A DNA stretch of 51,263 nucleotides from a bacterium (GCA_029009095.1 JAQXJT010000025.1:1-51263); one strand, 5' to 3'; positions 42,220 to 51,079 are shown, counted from the stretch's first letter. Made by a program: numbers and translations. Notes: generated by a model from the letters alone, not told the origin.

Positions 42220-42584
42220 TGGTGGAGGCGAGGGGAGTTGAACCCCTGTCCGAGAACGCTTCAAGGGGAGCTTCTCCGGGCGCAGACGATTGTTGCGGGA
42301 GTCTTTCTCCCTGTTCCCCTCGCCGCGGGCCAAAACGCCAAGCCCGCGCTTCGGGTAGCTTCATTGTGCATGGTGCGCTCAAAGCTTTGCGCACTCACGT
42401 CCGCCTCTCATCGACGCCCCGCATCCGGGCCGAGGCACTCCCGGAGGGGACGGGTCACGGCTTAGGCCGCGGCCAGAACAGCAGTGTTGTTGTTCTTTAA
42501 TTTATAAGTGCCCATTTTAAGGATGGTAGGCGCATCCGCCCGCTACTCCGATCTCCACATCCCCGTCGAAACCGGGACGCCCCC
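42220..42584 (-). tRNA. ssrA: Transfer-messenger RNA (tmRNA), ssrA
   Basis: This is a 365-nt RNA. The 5' end GGGGGCG (from 42584) pairs with CGCCUCC before the encoded A-CCA end (42222-42220), making the tRNA-like acceptor stem; a T arm with GGTTCAA lies next to it. After the 5' GTTTCGAC block comes the tag reading frame, ending in N-N-N-T-A-V-L-A-A-A then TAA at 42464-42462. The resume codon is uncertain. It rescues stalled ribosomes together with SmpB, encoded 570 bp upstream on the same strand. Confidence 0.93.
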
Positions 42585-42632
42585 ATGAGCCGTCCTCCGG
42601 TGGGGAGAACGGGAGAAAACTGAAAAAACCGC

Positions 42633-43151
42633 TTACGCCTTGCGGGGCTCGGGATACTTGACGCCGAAGGTGTCCACGGTGACCTTCTTCATGACCTGGG
42701 GCTGGAGGGGCTTGTCGTTCATGCCCACCCGGCACGCGGCGATTTCGTCCACCACGTCCATGCCCTCGACGACCTTGCCGAAAGCGGCGTACTGGCCGTC
42801 CAGATGGGGGGCGTCCTCGTGCATGATGAAGAACTGGCTGCCCGCGGAGTTGGGGTGCATGGCCCGGGCCATGGACAGCACGCCGCGCTCGTGACGCAGA
42901 TCGTTGCGGAAGCCGTTGGAGGTGAACTCGCCGGGGATGGTGTAGCCCGGGCCGCCGGTGCCGTTGCCCTTGGGGTCGCCGCCCTGGATCATAAAACCGG
43001 AGATGACCCGGTGGAAGATCAGGCCGTCGTAGAAGCCTTTGCTCACCAGAGAGATAAAGTTGTTGACGCTCTGGGGAGCCACATCGGGATAGAGCTCGGC
43101 CTTGATGACGCCGCCGTTCTCCATCTCAAAGGTCACAATGGGATTGGACAT
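42633..43151 (-). CDS. Cyclophilin-type peptidylprolyl isomerase
   Basis: This encodes 172 residues. Catalytic and binding motifs of cyclophilins are present: F-H-R-V-I-S-G-F-M-I-Q-G-G-D-P near 46-60, G-F-R-N-D-L-R-H-E-R-G-V-L-S-M-A near 80-95 and S-A-G-S-Q-F-F-I near 102-109. There is no signal peptide, so it is cytoplasmic. It begins 1 bp after the smpB stop, with AAAGGAA as ribosome site. Confidence 0.92.
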   Translation of the reverse strand: MSNPIVTFEMENGGVIKAELYPDVAPQSVNNFISLVSKGFYDGLIFHRVISGFMIQGGDPKGNGTGGPGYTIPGEFTSNGFRNDLRHERGVLSMARAMHPNSAGSQFFIMHEDAPHLDGQYAAFGKVVEGMDVVDEIAACRVGMNDKPLQPQVMKKVTVDTFGVKYPEPRKA

Positions 43152-43152
43152 A

Positions 43153-43620
43153 TCAGTAATTCCTTTCTTTCCGAATTCGGTCCATATCGCGCTCCGCCTC
43201 CCGCTCGGCGGCGGCGTTGCGCTTGTCGTAGAGCTTCTTGCCCTTGCACAGCCCCAGTTCCACCTTCACCCGGCTGTCCTTGAGATAGAGGGAGAGGGGG
43301 ACGAGGGCCAGCCCGTCCTGGGCCACCTTTTCGCCCAGCTTGGCGATCTCCCTCTTGTGCATCAGCAGCCGCTTGGGGCGCATGGGGTCGCGATTGGAGA
43401 AGCTGCCTTTCTCGTAGGGGCTGATGTGCAGTCCCCGGGCGTAGAGCTGTCCGTCCTTGACGGTGCAGTAGCTGTCCTTCAGGTTGACCTGCCCGGCCCG
43501 GATGGACTTGACCTCGGTGCCGAAAAGCTCAATGCCGGCTTCAAAGCGCTCCAGCACGAAATAGTCGTGGAACGCCTTTTTGTTGGCGGAAACCTGTTTC
43601 GTTCCCTTGTCACGCGGCAT
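43153..43620 (-). CDS. smpB: SsrA-binding protein SmpB
   Basis: This encodes 155 residues. The ATG at 43620 with a GAGGTG site is preferred to an in-frame start at 43638. SmpB features: A-N-K-K-A-F-H-D-Y near 13-21, G-T-E-V-K-S-I-R near 35-42, A-R-G-L-H-I-S-P-Y near 62-70 and a basic C-terminal tail (K-L-Y-D-K-R, R-D-M-D-R-I-R-K). It binds tmRNA and places it in stalled ribosomes. Next to ppi and ssrA. Confidence 0.94.
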   Translation of the reverse strand: MPRDKGTKQVSANKKAFHDYFVLERFEAGIELFGTEVKSIRAGQVNLKDSYCTVKDGQLYARGLHISPYEKGSFSNRDPMRPKRLLMHKREIAKLGEKVAQDGLALVPLSLYLKDSRVKVELGLCKGKKLYDKRNAAAEREAERDMDRIRKERNY

Positions 43621-43693
43621 ACTTTTCACCTCCCGCACCGTATCTCGCCGTACGATACTACCATTATACCACCCTTGTCAAGAGGGAAAACAT

Positions 43694-44368
43694 TCAGACC
43701 CAGCGGATGGGCGTCTCCCCGTGGGCGGTGAGAAAGTCGTTGCAGCGGGAGAAGGGCCGGGAGCCGAAAAAGCCCCGGTAGGCGGAGAGGGGGCTGGGGT
43801 GGGCGGAGCGCAGGATCAGATGCCGCTCCTCCCCGCCGATGAGGGCGGCCTTTTTCCCCGCGTCCGCGCCCCAGAGGAGAAAGACCACGCTCTGGGGGAG
43901 AGAGGCGGCGGCGGAGATGACCGCGTCGGTGAAGGGCTGCCAGCCGAAGGCCCGGTGGCTGCCCGCCGCGTGGGCATAGACCGAGAGGGTGGTGTTCAAA
44001 AGCAGCACGCCCTGCTCCGCCCAGCGGGTGAGATCGCCCCCGGGGGGAGGCTCCGCGCCCAGATCGCCGGAAAGCTCCTTGTAGATGTTCCGCAGCGAGG
44101 GGGGCAGAGACATCCCCTCCGGCACGGAGAAGCTGAGCCCGTGGGCCTGCCCCGGCTCATGGTAGGGATCCTGCCCGAGAATGACGCACTTCACCCGATC
44201 CGGGGGAGTGAGACGCAGGGCCTCCGTCAGAAGCGGCCGGGGCGGGTAGACGGGGATGGCGGAGGCGTAGGCTGTCTCCAGGGCGGACATCAGCGGGGCA
44301 TAGTAGGGCTTCTGCCGCTCGCCCGAGAGCAGCCGCTCCCAGCCGTAAAAGGAAAGATCGAAGGACAT
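43694..44368 (-). CDS. ung: Uracil-DNA glycosylase
   Basis: This encodes 224 residues from the ATG at 44368 with an AAGGAGAA site. Family-1 UDG motifs: G-Q-D-P-Y-H at 65-70 with catalytic D67, L-L-N-T-T-L-S-V near 124 and H-P-S-P-L-S near the C-terminus. It removes uracil from DNA. It is 64 bp downstream of the DUF3048 gene, separated by a terminator. Confidence 0.95.
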   Translation of the reverse strand: MSFDLSFYGWERLLSGERQKPYYAPLMSALETAYASAIPVYPPRPLLTEALRLTPPDRVKCVILGQDPYHEPGQAHGLSFSVPEGMSLPPSLRNIYKELSGDLGAEPPPGGDLTRWAEQGVLLLNTTLSVYAHAAGSHRAFGWQPFTDAVISAAASLPQSVVFLLWGADAGKKAALIGGEERHLILRSAHPSPLSAYRGFFGSRPFSRCNDFLTAHGETPIRWV

Positions 44369-44380
44369 GGCGTTCTCCTT

Positions 44381-44421
44381 TCGAAAAAAGCGGCGGCGCG
44401 GCCACAGTCGCCGCGCCGCCG
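44381..44421 (-). terminator. Terminator of the DUF3048 gene
   Basis: An 11-bp GC stem (44391-44401, 44411-44421) is followed by T6 on the minus strand (44389-44384). Confidence 0.85.
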
Positions 44422-44432
44422 GGATCGTTTTT

Positions 44433-45548
44433 TCAGAAGAGCTCCACGGTGTCGCCGTTGGAGACCACGCAGATATAGGTCTTGCCCACGCCCAGCTCCA
44501 GGGGGGAGCCGTCGGTGTTGTAGTAGTGGAAGTTGTCGTCGTAGCCGCCGCGCTCCCAGGTGAAGTCCTGCTGCTTGCCGTCGCAGTAGAGGGTGCCGGT
44601 GCCGCTGGTATCGGTGAGGACGATGCTGGCCAGGGAGGTCTCATCGTAGATGACGGTGCGCAGCACCATCACATTGCGGAAGGTGGGCAGCACGCCGCTG
44701 TCGCCGTCCACATAGTCCACGCCGTACTCGTACATATTGTAGCCGCCCTTGGCAGCGTCATAGATGAAGTTGGAGGGCTTGCCGGCAAAGTACACCCGCA
44801 CCTTCTCGGCCGCGCCGCCGGTGAGATTCACATCGTCGGAGAAGGTGAAGCCGTAGCCGTGCTCGCCGTTGTGGACGGTGCGCCAGTTCTTGTCCACCAC
44901 GAACTGCCGGAGCTGATCCACCTTGATAAAGCCGGTGTGCTCGGTGCCGCCCTTGGTGTGGCTGTAGTCGCGGTAGGCGTATTCCCCGGCGGGGGACTCG
45001 TTGAGCTCGATGTGGTCGATGCCGGTGTTCCAGAAGAAGTTGGCGGCCCGGTCACTGCGGCCCCAGTGCACGAAGATGGCGTCATAGCTCAGCGCCACAT
45101 CGGCGTGGTAGGGGCGGGCGGAACGGACGGAGCCAAGGCGCTCGCAGTCGGGCAGCGTGGCGAAGATGCCCACCATGCGGGTGATGCCCTCCTCGGGCAG
45201 CTCGTAGATGATGTCGGCGGAGGAGATGCCGCACTGGGGCAGGGCGTCGGTGTGGTTGTTGAGCATTACGGCGTAGGGGCGGCATGCGCTGATGTCCTCG
45301 TCTATGCTCTCGCCGGTGAGGGGATTCACAAAGCCCTCCGCCTTTTCCTCCTCAGGCGTGGCGGTGGGGGCCGGGGTGGGCGCGGGCGTGGGTTCGGGGG
45401 TGGCGGTGGGGGCCGGGGTGGCCTCCGCCACAGGTTCGGGCGTGGCGGCGGGCGTGGGGGCGGGCTCCTCCCGCTTGGTGCAGCCGCCGAGAGTCAGCGC
45501 CGTGAAAAGAAGCACGGCGGCGATCAGAAAAGAAAGATGTTTTTTCAT
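44433..45548 (-). CDS. DUF3048 (YerB-like) lipoprotein
   Basis: This encodes 371 residues. The signal peptide ends in a lipobox L-G-G-C at about 20-23. A Pro/Thr/Ala-rich linker (30-68) with A-P-T-A-T-P-E-type repeats spaces the domain from the membrane. The DUF3048 domain spans about 73-365: N-P-L-T-G near 74, R-P-Y-A-V-M-L-N-N-H near 89-98, S-V-R-S-A-R-P-Y near 140-147 and F-V-H-W-G-R-S near 158. Function is unknown; an envelope role is inferred from the lipid anchor. Confidence 0.88.
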   Translation of the reverse strand: MKKHLSFLIAAVLLFTALTLGGCTKREEPAPTPAATPEPVAEATPAPTATPEPTPAPTPAPTATPEEEKAEGFVNPLTGESIDEDISACRPYAVMLNNHTDALPQCGISSADIIYELPEEGITRMVGIFATLPDCERLGSVRSARPYHADVALSYDAIFVHWGRSDRAANFFWNTGIDHIELNESPAGEYAYRDYSHTKGGTEHTGFIKVDQLRQFVVDKNWRTVHNGEHGYGFTFSDDVNLTGGAAEKVRVYFAGKPSNFIYDAAKGGYNMYEYGVDYVDGDSGVLPTFRNVMVLRTVIYDETSLASIVLTDTSGTGTLYCDGKQQDFTWERGGYDDNFHYYNTDGSPLELGVGKTYICVVSNGDTVELF

Positions 45549-45650
45549 AATTCACCTCAAGTTTCAGCGTGTGTGCAGGGAAAACAGCTCGTACATAATA
45601 CATCATGGGTCGATTATTGTCAACCGAAGAAGAAAAAGAGTCCGCCGGAC

Positions 45651-45684
45651 AAAAGAAAAACCCCGCCGCACAGTGGCGGCGGGG
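45651..45684 (-). terminator. Terminator of secG
   Basis: A 9-bp stem CCCCGCCGC/GCGGCGGGG (45661-45669, 45676-45684) is followed on the minus strand by TTTTTCTTTT. Confidence 0.85.
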
Positions 45685-45693
45685 GATCGTTTC

Positions 45694-45921
45694 TCAGTGG
45701 ATCAAGCTCAGCGTCAGGCTCAGAACGGCGAAAGCCAGCGCGACCCACTTGGTCATTCTGGCGAGCTTCTCGTCCCAGCTCTTGCCCTTGGCCTTGCCGA
45801 AGAAGCTGTTGGAGCCGGCCACAGCGCCGGACAGGCTGGCGCTCTTGCCGGACTGGAGCAGGACCACCGTGATGAGGAACACACAGGCGATAAGCTGGAG
45901 AATGGTGAAGAAAGTGACCAT
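45694..45921 (-). CDS. secG: Preprotein translocase subunit SecG
   Basis: This encodes 75 residues with two membrane spans (about 4-22 and 56-73). The conserved middle loop V-V-L-L-Q-S-G-K, L-S-G-A and N-S-F-F-G-K-A-K-G follows the family. It joins SecYE in protein export. It is alone in its transcript; AAAGGA lies 11 nt before the start. Confidence 0.93.
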   Translation of the reverse strand: MVTFFTILQLIACVFLITVVLLQSGKSASLSGAVAGSNSFFGKAKGKSWDEKLARMTKWVALAFAVLSLTLSLIH

Positions 45922-46071
45922 GGAGAATTCATCCTTTCTATACTAAAGAGGTTTATTACAAAGAGTGCACATCATATTACCATAGCACGGGGGAAAAAGC
46001 AAGGAGAAATTTCCGCATTTTCCCCCCCGGCACCTGGAGCAACGCGCCGGGAGTGGTCTGAGAGAAAATGA

Positions 46072-46097
46072 CCCCCTGCGGTCATGGCCGCAGGGGG
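46072..46097 (-). terminator. Terminator of the M28 peptidase gene
   Basis: A 10-bp stem CCCCCTGCGG/CCGCAGGGGG with a 6-nt loop is followed on the minus strand by TCATTTTCTCT. Confidence 0.7.
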
Positions 46098-46135
46098 CGT
46101 TTTTGGAACGGAGCGGGCTGACCGCTCTGCTTTCC

Positions 46136-47359
46136 TCACTCCTTGCGCTTGCGGTTGAGGTACACGTCCAGCTCGTCCCGGACTTTCTGGGGAATGGCGC
46201 GGCCCACGGGGCATCGCGCGGCGTCGGCCATACGCCCGGCAAAGGCGGCGATGAAGAGACTGTCGTCCCGGATGCGCTGGGGGGAGAGGACGGCGGCGGT
46301 GTCGTAGCGGTTGTGGATCACCGCCTGGGAGGGCGGAGCGATGCGGGCGAAGGAGAGGGAGGGTACGCCCTTGTCGGCGAAGGGGGTAGAGTCGCTGGAA
46401 TAGACCCCCTGTTTGGCCTGGATGCTCCAGCCCAGCTCCTGCCCCATGTAGCGCAGGTAGGTGACCAGCGCCTCCTCGGCGGAGCAGCAGGCGATGAACT
46501 TGCCCATGACGGTGCCGATCATGTCCAGATTGATGTTCAGCGCGATCTTCTCCAGTTCCTCCTCGTGGGCGGCCACATAGGCCTTGGAACCCAGCAGCCC
46601 CCGCTCCTCGCTGCCGCAGAACACGAAGCGCAGCCCGTAGCGGTGGCGCTTGCCCCGCAGCGCTTCCAGCACGTTCAGCAGCCCGATGCAGCCGGTCATG
46701 TTGTCGTAGGAACCTCGGGAGAGGGGGGTGGTGTCATAGTGGGCGGTGAGGACGATCCACTCATCGATCTCGCCGGGGAGTTCGGCCACCACATTGTGGC
46801 TCTCGCCCTCATACTCCCGCTCGTCCACGGAAAGGCGGACGCGCCTGACGCCGCTCTGCACCAGATCGAAGGCGTCCCTGGCGTTCACATTCACGCCGGG
46901 GAGCTTGTTGCCGCAGGCCACATAGCTCCGCAGCTCCTTTTTGTCCATGTCCCGGTCGGCGTAGAACCTGTTGCCGTCGTAGGTGATGAAGCCCAGCGCG
47001 CCGTGGGAAAAGAGGTCCTGATAGAGGAAGTGGCTCACGCCGGTGTCCAGCAGCACGATCTTGCCCCGGACGCCCCGGAGGGACAGCTCGTCGTCCCCGG
47101 GCATGTAGTACAGCTCCGCCTCCACCTCGCCGCCGCCGCAGCAGCGGTAGCCCTCGCAGGGGATCTCCCTGCCATCGGCATAGAGGTGGGCGCTGCGCAT
47201 CTCGGACATGGGCACGGCGAAGGTCTCCATGGAGACCTCCGCGCCCAGCGCGGCGCAGCACTCTTTGAGATACTCCGCCACCCGCAGCTCCTCCGGGGTG
47301 CCGCTGGTGTGGACGAAGTCGGTGTCTTTGAGTATTTTCCGGATCTGCTTGAGATTCAT
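46136..47359 (-). CDS. M28-family zinc aminopeptidase
   Basis: This encodes 407 residues from the ATG at 47359 with a GGGAGG site; the frame stays open upstream into a decayed azlD remnant. Metal ligands of the M28 family are visible: H207 and D209 (T-A-H-Y-D-T), D219 (S-Y-D-N) and E251/E252 (G-S-E-E). A PA-type insert (about 80-165) precedes them. There is no signal peptide. It releases N-terminal residues from peptides in known relatives. Confidence 0.85.
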   Translation of the reverse strand: MNLKQIRKILKDTDFVHTSGTPEELRVAEYLKECCAALGAEVSMETFAVPMSEMRSAHLYADGREIPCEGYRCCGGGEVEAELYYMPGDDELSLRGVRGKIVLLDTGVSHFLYQDLFSHGALGFITYDGNRFYADRDMDKKELRSYVACGNKLPGVNVNARDAFDLVQSGVRRVRLSVDEREYEGESHNVVAELPGEIDEWIVLTAHYDTTPLSRGSYDNMTGCIGLLNVLEALRGKRHRYGLRFVFCGSEERGLLGSKAYVAAHEEELEKIALNINLDMIGTVMGKFIACCSAEEALVTYLRYMGQELGWSIQAKQGVYSSDSTPFADKGVPSLSFARIAPPSQAVIHNRYDTAAVLSPQRIRDDSLFIAAFAGRMADAARCPVGRAIPQKVRDELDVYLNRKRKE

Positions 47360-47397
47360 GGCAAAGCCTCCCTGTGTATATATATTTGGAGTATATT

Positions 47398-47499
47398 TCA
47401 GATCAGACGAAGGAAGAGCATATAGATCGCCGTGCCGCCGAGAATGCTCAGCAGGGAGCTGCGTTTCCACACATGGAGCACTACCACGGCGGCGCAGAC
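47398..47499 (-). pseudogene. Fragment of azlD (branched-chain amino-acid exporter subunit)
   Basis: The minus-strand frame ending at 47398 encodes K-R-S-S-L-L-S-I-L-G-G-T-A-I-Y-M-L, the C-terminal signature of AzlD. Only about 34 residues remain. Upstream the frame is lost and no azlC is present. Confidence 0.5.
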
Positions 47500-47601
47500 C
47501 CAGCACCGGATATCCGGCCATCACCGGCGCGGGGCAGGAGAATATTCCGTTTCAGATGCTCCATAAAATCTCTTCTTTCTGGCAGAGGGGTGATGGAGCG
47601 C

Positions 47602-49359
47602 TCAGAGCCGGCAGAGGGCGATGAACTCGTCGATCTCGCCTGTGAGGACGCTCAGCGCGTCACACCAGAAGCCGATGTCCGTCAGATCGATGCCCGCCAC
47701 CCGGGCGGCGCCCTCCACGCTGGTGGTGCCGGTGGCTTTCAGAAGCCGCTTGTAGAGGGGCACGAAACTCTCTCCCTCGGCCAGGTATCTGGCGTAGAGG
47801 CCCCGGGCGAAGAGGCCGCCGAAGGCGTAGGGGAAGTTATAAAAGCTCAGTCCGCCGATGTAGTAATGGGACTTGCAGGCCCACATATAGGGGTGGAGGT
47901 ACCGCTCGTCCAGCCCGTTGCCGTAAGCGCGCTTCTGGGCGGCGGTCATGATGGCGCAAAGCTCGTCCGGGAAGAGGAACTCCCCGCTCCGCCGCTCAAA
48001 GACGGCGCTCTCGAAGAGATAGCGGGAGTAGATGTCGCAGATGATCTGGGTAGCGCCCATAAGCTCGGACTCCAGAAGCGCACGGCGGGCGAAGGGGTCT
48101 TTCTCCGCGGCGATGGCGGCGTTCATGGCCACCACCTCGTTGAAGGTGGAGGCGGTCTCCGCCACGGGCATGGACACATCCGTGTTGAGGATGCTGTTTT
48201 CCCGGAGACAGTGGTTGTGGAAGGCGTGCCCCAGCTCGTGGGCGAGAGTTACCACATCCCCCAGATTGCCGTCGTAGTTGGTGAGCACCCGGCTCTCGCC
48301 CAGAGGGTGGATGTCCGCGCAGAAGGCGCCGCCCACCTTGCCCTCGCGGGGGTAGAAGTCGATCCAGCCGTTGTCAAAGGCCCGGGCGATGAGTCCGGCC
48401 TCCTCGGGGTCGAAGGTGGAGAACAGCTCCACCAGATAGTCCCGGCACTCCTCCGTGGTGAAGCGCTGCCCGCTGCCCTCCAGCGGGGCGAAGATGTCGT
48501 ACCAGGGCAGCGCGCCTTCGTGGCCCAGCAGCTTTGCCTTGGCGCGGAGATACGCCCAAAATTTGGGCAGCGCCTCCTCCATGGCGCCCAGGAGGGCGTC
48601 GAGAGTCTCCCGCTTCATGTGGGAGCTGCGCAGCGCCTCGTCCAGGGGGGAGTCGTAGCCGCGGAGGCGGCAGCGGGAGAGTACCTCCAGCTTGATGGAG
48701 TTGAGGGAGTAGGCCACGCCGTCCCGGATGCGGCCGTAAGCTTTCAGCTCGGCCTCGTAGGCGCTGCGGCGTACCGCGGCGTCGGGGTCGTAGGCCTTGT
48801 TGCGGATGTCGGAGAGGGTGGTGACGCCGCCGTTGTACTCCACGGGCACGGTGGAACTCAGATAGCCCTGTAGATCGCTCCAGGCGCGGCTGCCGCTGAT
48901 CTCGTAGAGGCTGATGGCCTGCTCCACCTGGGGATCCAGGGTGTAGCGGGCCTGCTCTTTCCTGTTGTGCAGGTAGAACTCGTGCTCTCCGAGCAGAGCG
49001 TCCCCGGCAATGAGTTCGTCCAGATCCTCCAGCGCGGCCACATAGCGGGTGAAGAGCGCCGAGGGGCCGGAGAGGGCGGAGAGCTTCTGGGAGAGACGGC
49101 CAAGCACCGCGCTGGCGTCCGCGTCGGAGGTGTTCACCGACTGGCGCAGCTCCGCATAGGAAAAGAGCAGCGTGGCCTTCTCCTGGATCTTCTGGGAGAG
49201 ACGGATCTCCTTTCTCAGTACCTCCGCGGCGTCCCCGGCGGGGTCGTTGGCCAGCGAGGCGTACTCTGCGATGTATTCCTCCAGCGCCGCCTCGTCGGCG
49301 GCAAAGGCGGGATCGTCAAACCCGCCGTATAACTCTATCAAAGACCATTCACGGTTCAT
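47602..49359 (-). CDS. M3-family oligoendopeptidase (PepF-like)
   Basis: This encodes 585 residues. The zinc motif H374-E-L-G-H378 lies in a long helical protein. The third zinc ligand is a Glu about 29 residues on, in A-S-T-F-N-E-V near residue 402. No signal peptide, so it acts on short peptides in the cytoplasm. The ribosome site is AAGGAGG. It is preceded by a good promoter. Confidence 0.9.
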   Translation of the reverse strand: MNREWSLIELYGGFDDPAFAADEAALEEYIAEYASLANDPAGDAAEVLRKEIRLSQKIQEKATLLFSYAELRQSVNTSDADASAVLGRLSQKLSALSGPSALFTRYVAALEDLDELIAGDALLGEHEFYLHNRKEQARYTLDPQVEQAISLYEISGSRAWSDLQGYLSSTVPVEYNGGVTTLSDIRNKAYDPDAAVRRSAYEAELKAYGRIRDGVAYSLNSIKLEVLSRCRLRGYDSPLDEALRSSHMKRETLDALLGAMEEALPKFWAYLRAKAKLLGHEGALPWYDIFAPLEGSGQRFTTEECRDYLVELFSTFDPEEAGLIARAFDNGWIDFYPREGKVGGAFCADIHPLGESRVLTNYDGNLGDVVTLAHELGHAFHNHCLRENSILNTDVSMPVAETASTFNEVVAMNAAIAAEKDPFARRALLESELMGATQIICDIYSRYLFESAVFERRSGEFLFPDELCAIMTAAQKRAYGNGLDERYLHPYMWACKSHYYIGGLSFYNFPYAFGGLFARGLYARYLAEGESFVPLYKRLLKATGTTSVEGAARVAGIDLTDIGFWCDALSVLTGEIDEFIALCRL

Positions 49360-49406
49360 CGGCTGTCCTCCTTTGTGATTTTGGGGCTGGTGTTTCCGAT
49401 TTTTTC

Positions 49407-49435
49407 ATTATCGCACGGGGCGGGAGAGCCGTCAA
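49407..49435 (-). promoter_or_regulatory. Promoter of the M3 peptidase gene
   Basis: Minus strand: TTGACG at 49435-49430, 17-nt spacer, GATAAT at 49412-49407. Confidence 0.65.
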
Positions 49436-49490
49436 GCCCAAAACACAGCGGGGAAAGGGGGGCGTCTTTTTGTGCTGCGTGATGCGATTT

Positions 49491-49520
49491 TGTGCTTGCA
49501 CTGGGGGCGTGGTTATGATA
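49491..49520 (+). promoter_or_regulatory. Promoter of the UroD-family gene
   Basis: TTGTGC at 49491-49496, 18-nt spacer, TATGAT at 49515-49520. A duplicated TGCCGGGAGCGG (49561-49572, 49589-49600) lies in the leader. Confidence 0.5.
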
Positions 49521-49628
49521 TTTTTGTATGCATAGAGCAGCCGATCAACGCCCGCCCCTCTGCCGGGAGCGGGAGAAAGACCTCTCCCTGCCGGGAGCGG
49601 AGCTGTGTGATGAAAAGGAGGAATACCC

Positions 49629-50639
49629 ATGTTAGGCCAGAAAGAAAACTTCCTGAGAATGTTGGATGGCCAGATGCCCGAATACGTTCCGGTGGTCCGT
49701 TTCGGCGGCCCCAATCCGCCGCTGACCGCCTTTGTTGAGCCCTCTATTCTGGGTGATTTCCGCGGCCCCAAGGGCGGCTACGACCCCTGGGGAGTTCACT
49801 TTGTATCCAATAAGGAGACGAACTACGCCCCCCTGCCCGAGCCCGGCAACTTCATCCTCGAGGACATCACCCGCTGGGACGAGGTCATCAAGGCCCCCGC
49901 GGGCTGGAAGGACTGGGACTGGGAGAAGGCCGCTGCGGCTGACAAAGCCCGTACCAAGTACGACCCCGCCACGACCCTCTTCATGAGCAAGGGCTTCGAC
50001 GATTTCTTCCAGCAGTTCATCGGCATGATGGGCTTTACCAACGGCCTGTGCGCCCTCTTTGAGGAGCCTGAGGCCGTGGGCGCGCTGCTGGACTTCATGT
50101 GCGACACCGTCATCGATGTGACCAAGAACGTGCTGTACTACTACAAGCCCGAGGCGTACTACATCCTGGACGACTCCGCCTCCAAGTACACCCCGTTCAT
50201 CGGCCGGGAGATGTTCGACGAGATCTTTGTCCCCCGCTACAAGAGGACGCTGGATCTGGTGCACGAGGCCGGGATCCCCATCTTCTACCACAACTGCGGC
50301 CGCTGCGAGGATCTGCTGCCCTCCATGGTGCGTCTGGGCGTCCGGGTCTGGGATCCCGCCCAGGTGCAGAACGACCTGGTGGAGGTCAAGCGCCGTTATG
50401 GCCGTCAGTTGATCATCCAGGGCGGTTACGAGTATCCCCAGCCCGTGGAGTGGCCCAATGTCAAGGAAGAGGATGTCCGCGACACCGTCCGCGCTACCTT
50501 TGAGAAGCTGGCGCCCAACGGCGGGTGGATCTTCACCGGCGGCGTGCAGTCGCTGGACCGGGAGGATCCCAAGGTGCAGGAGGTCAACGGCTGGATCATG
50601 GACGAGGCCATGAAGCTCTCCGTGGAAGTCTACAAGTAA
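49629..50639 (+). CDS. Uroporphyrinogen decarboxylase-family corrinoid methyltransferase-like protein
   Basis: This encodes 336 residues. The TIM-barrel UroD fold is recognisable. The zinc-binding H221-x-C223 (H-N-C-G-R-C) replaces the UroD active-site residues and marks the MtaA/MtbA-type methylcobamide methyltransferases used by anaerobes. A second Cys (C226) follows. A strong AAAGGAGGAA site precedes the ATG. No corrinoid protein or partner methyltransferase is nearby, so the methyl donor is unknown. It is transcribed alone and ends at two stacked terminators. Confidence 0.8.
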   Translation: MLGQKENFLRMLDGQMPEYVPVVRFGGPNPPLTAFVEPSILGDFRGPKGGYDPWGVHFVSNKETNYAPLPEPGNFILEDITRWDEVIKAPAGWKDWDWEKAAAADKARTKYDPATTLFMSKGFDDFFQQFIGMMGFTNGLCALFEEPEAVGALLDFMCDTVIDVTKNVLYYYKPEAYYILDDSASKYTPFIGREMFDEIFVPRYKRTLDLVHEAGIPIFYHNCGRCEDLLPSMVRLGVRVWDPAQVQNDLVEVKRRYGRQLIIQGGYEYPQPVEWPNVKEEDVRDTVRATFEKLAPNGGWIFTGGVQSLDREDPKVQEVNGWIMDEAMKLSVEVYK

Positions 50640-50650
50640 ATTATGCTTAC

Positions 50651-50688
50651 ATAAGAAAAGGGAAGGGGAGACCCTTCCCTTTTCTTAT
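50651..50688 (+). terminator. Terminator 1 of the UroD-family gene
   Basis: A perfect 17-bp stem (50651-50667, 50672-50688) with the T-rich arm downstream on the plus strand. Confidence 0.85.
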
Positions 50689-50698
50689 AATAAAAAGG

Positions 50699-50728
50699 AA
50701 AGAACGCCGCTGCCGCACGGCGTTCTTT
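50699..50728. terminator. Terminator 2, stacked
   Basis: AAAGAACGCCG (50699-50709) and its exact complement (50718-50728), loop of 8 nt. From here to 50903 I see no gene. Confidence 0.6.
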
Positions 50729-50903
50729 CTCTCAGGAGGAGAGGTTGAGTGAAGAAGCTCTCTCATATTTGACGGGTTCAGTATACCATTCCACGGAAAG
50801 CGCCCGCAAGCCGGGGTGGGGGATAATTTTCCTTAAAATTCTTACGAAATCCAGGCGAAAGAGCAGGGCTTTTTTGGCAAAAGCTCCACCCCTGGCCCGC
50901 CTG

Positions 50904-50970
50904 GGTCTGTCCCCGCGCCAATCACGGACGAAAAATGTCAATTTGAACAAACGACAAATTGACAGACCCA
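50904..50970. repeat. Inverted repeat GGGTCTGTC / GACAGACCC
   Basis: Arms at 50904-50912 and 50962-50970. The second arm overlaps the operator-like palindrome at 50937-50965. GGGTCTGTCCCC-type ends resemble termini of REP-like or Y1-transposase-associated elements that I recall from clostridia; this could be a remnant. Confidence 0.4.
50937..50965 (+). promoter_or_regulatory. Operator-like palindrome over a -35 box
   Basis: TGTCAATTTG (50937-50946) and CAAATTGACA (50956-50965) are perfect complements around a 9-bp centre. The right arm ends with the -35 TTGACA. Confidence 0.55.
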
Positions 50971-50988
50971 TGCAGATATGACATAATT
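50960..50988 (+). promoter_or_regulatory. Promoter of the truncated gene at the right edge
   Basis: TTGACA at 50960-50965, 17-nt spacer, CATAAT at 50983-50988. The leader to the ATG is about 85 nt. Confidence 0.7.
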
Positions 50989-51079
50989 TACATATAGTGC
51001 GAGGAACAGGGGATACGCGTAAAAGGAGAAAAGAGGAGGGGACGGGTGTTCTTAAATTGTATGATTAGAGGTGAGATAA

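Noticed and set aside
41150-42584. Intact genomic island with ssrA att repeats
   Set aside because: No integrase and no second copy of the ssrA 3' end seen in the window.
50732-50971. 79-residue minus-strand frame
   Set aside because: No ribosome site, no recognisable protein, and it overlaps the promoter and palindromes.
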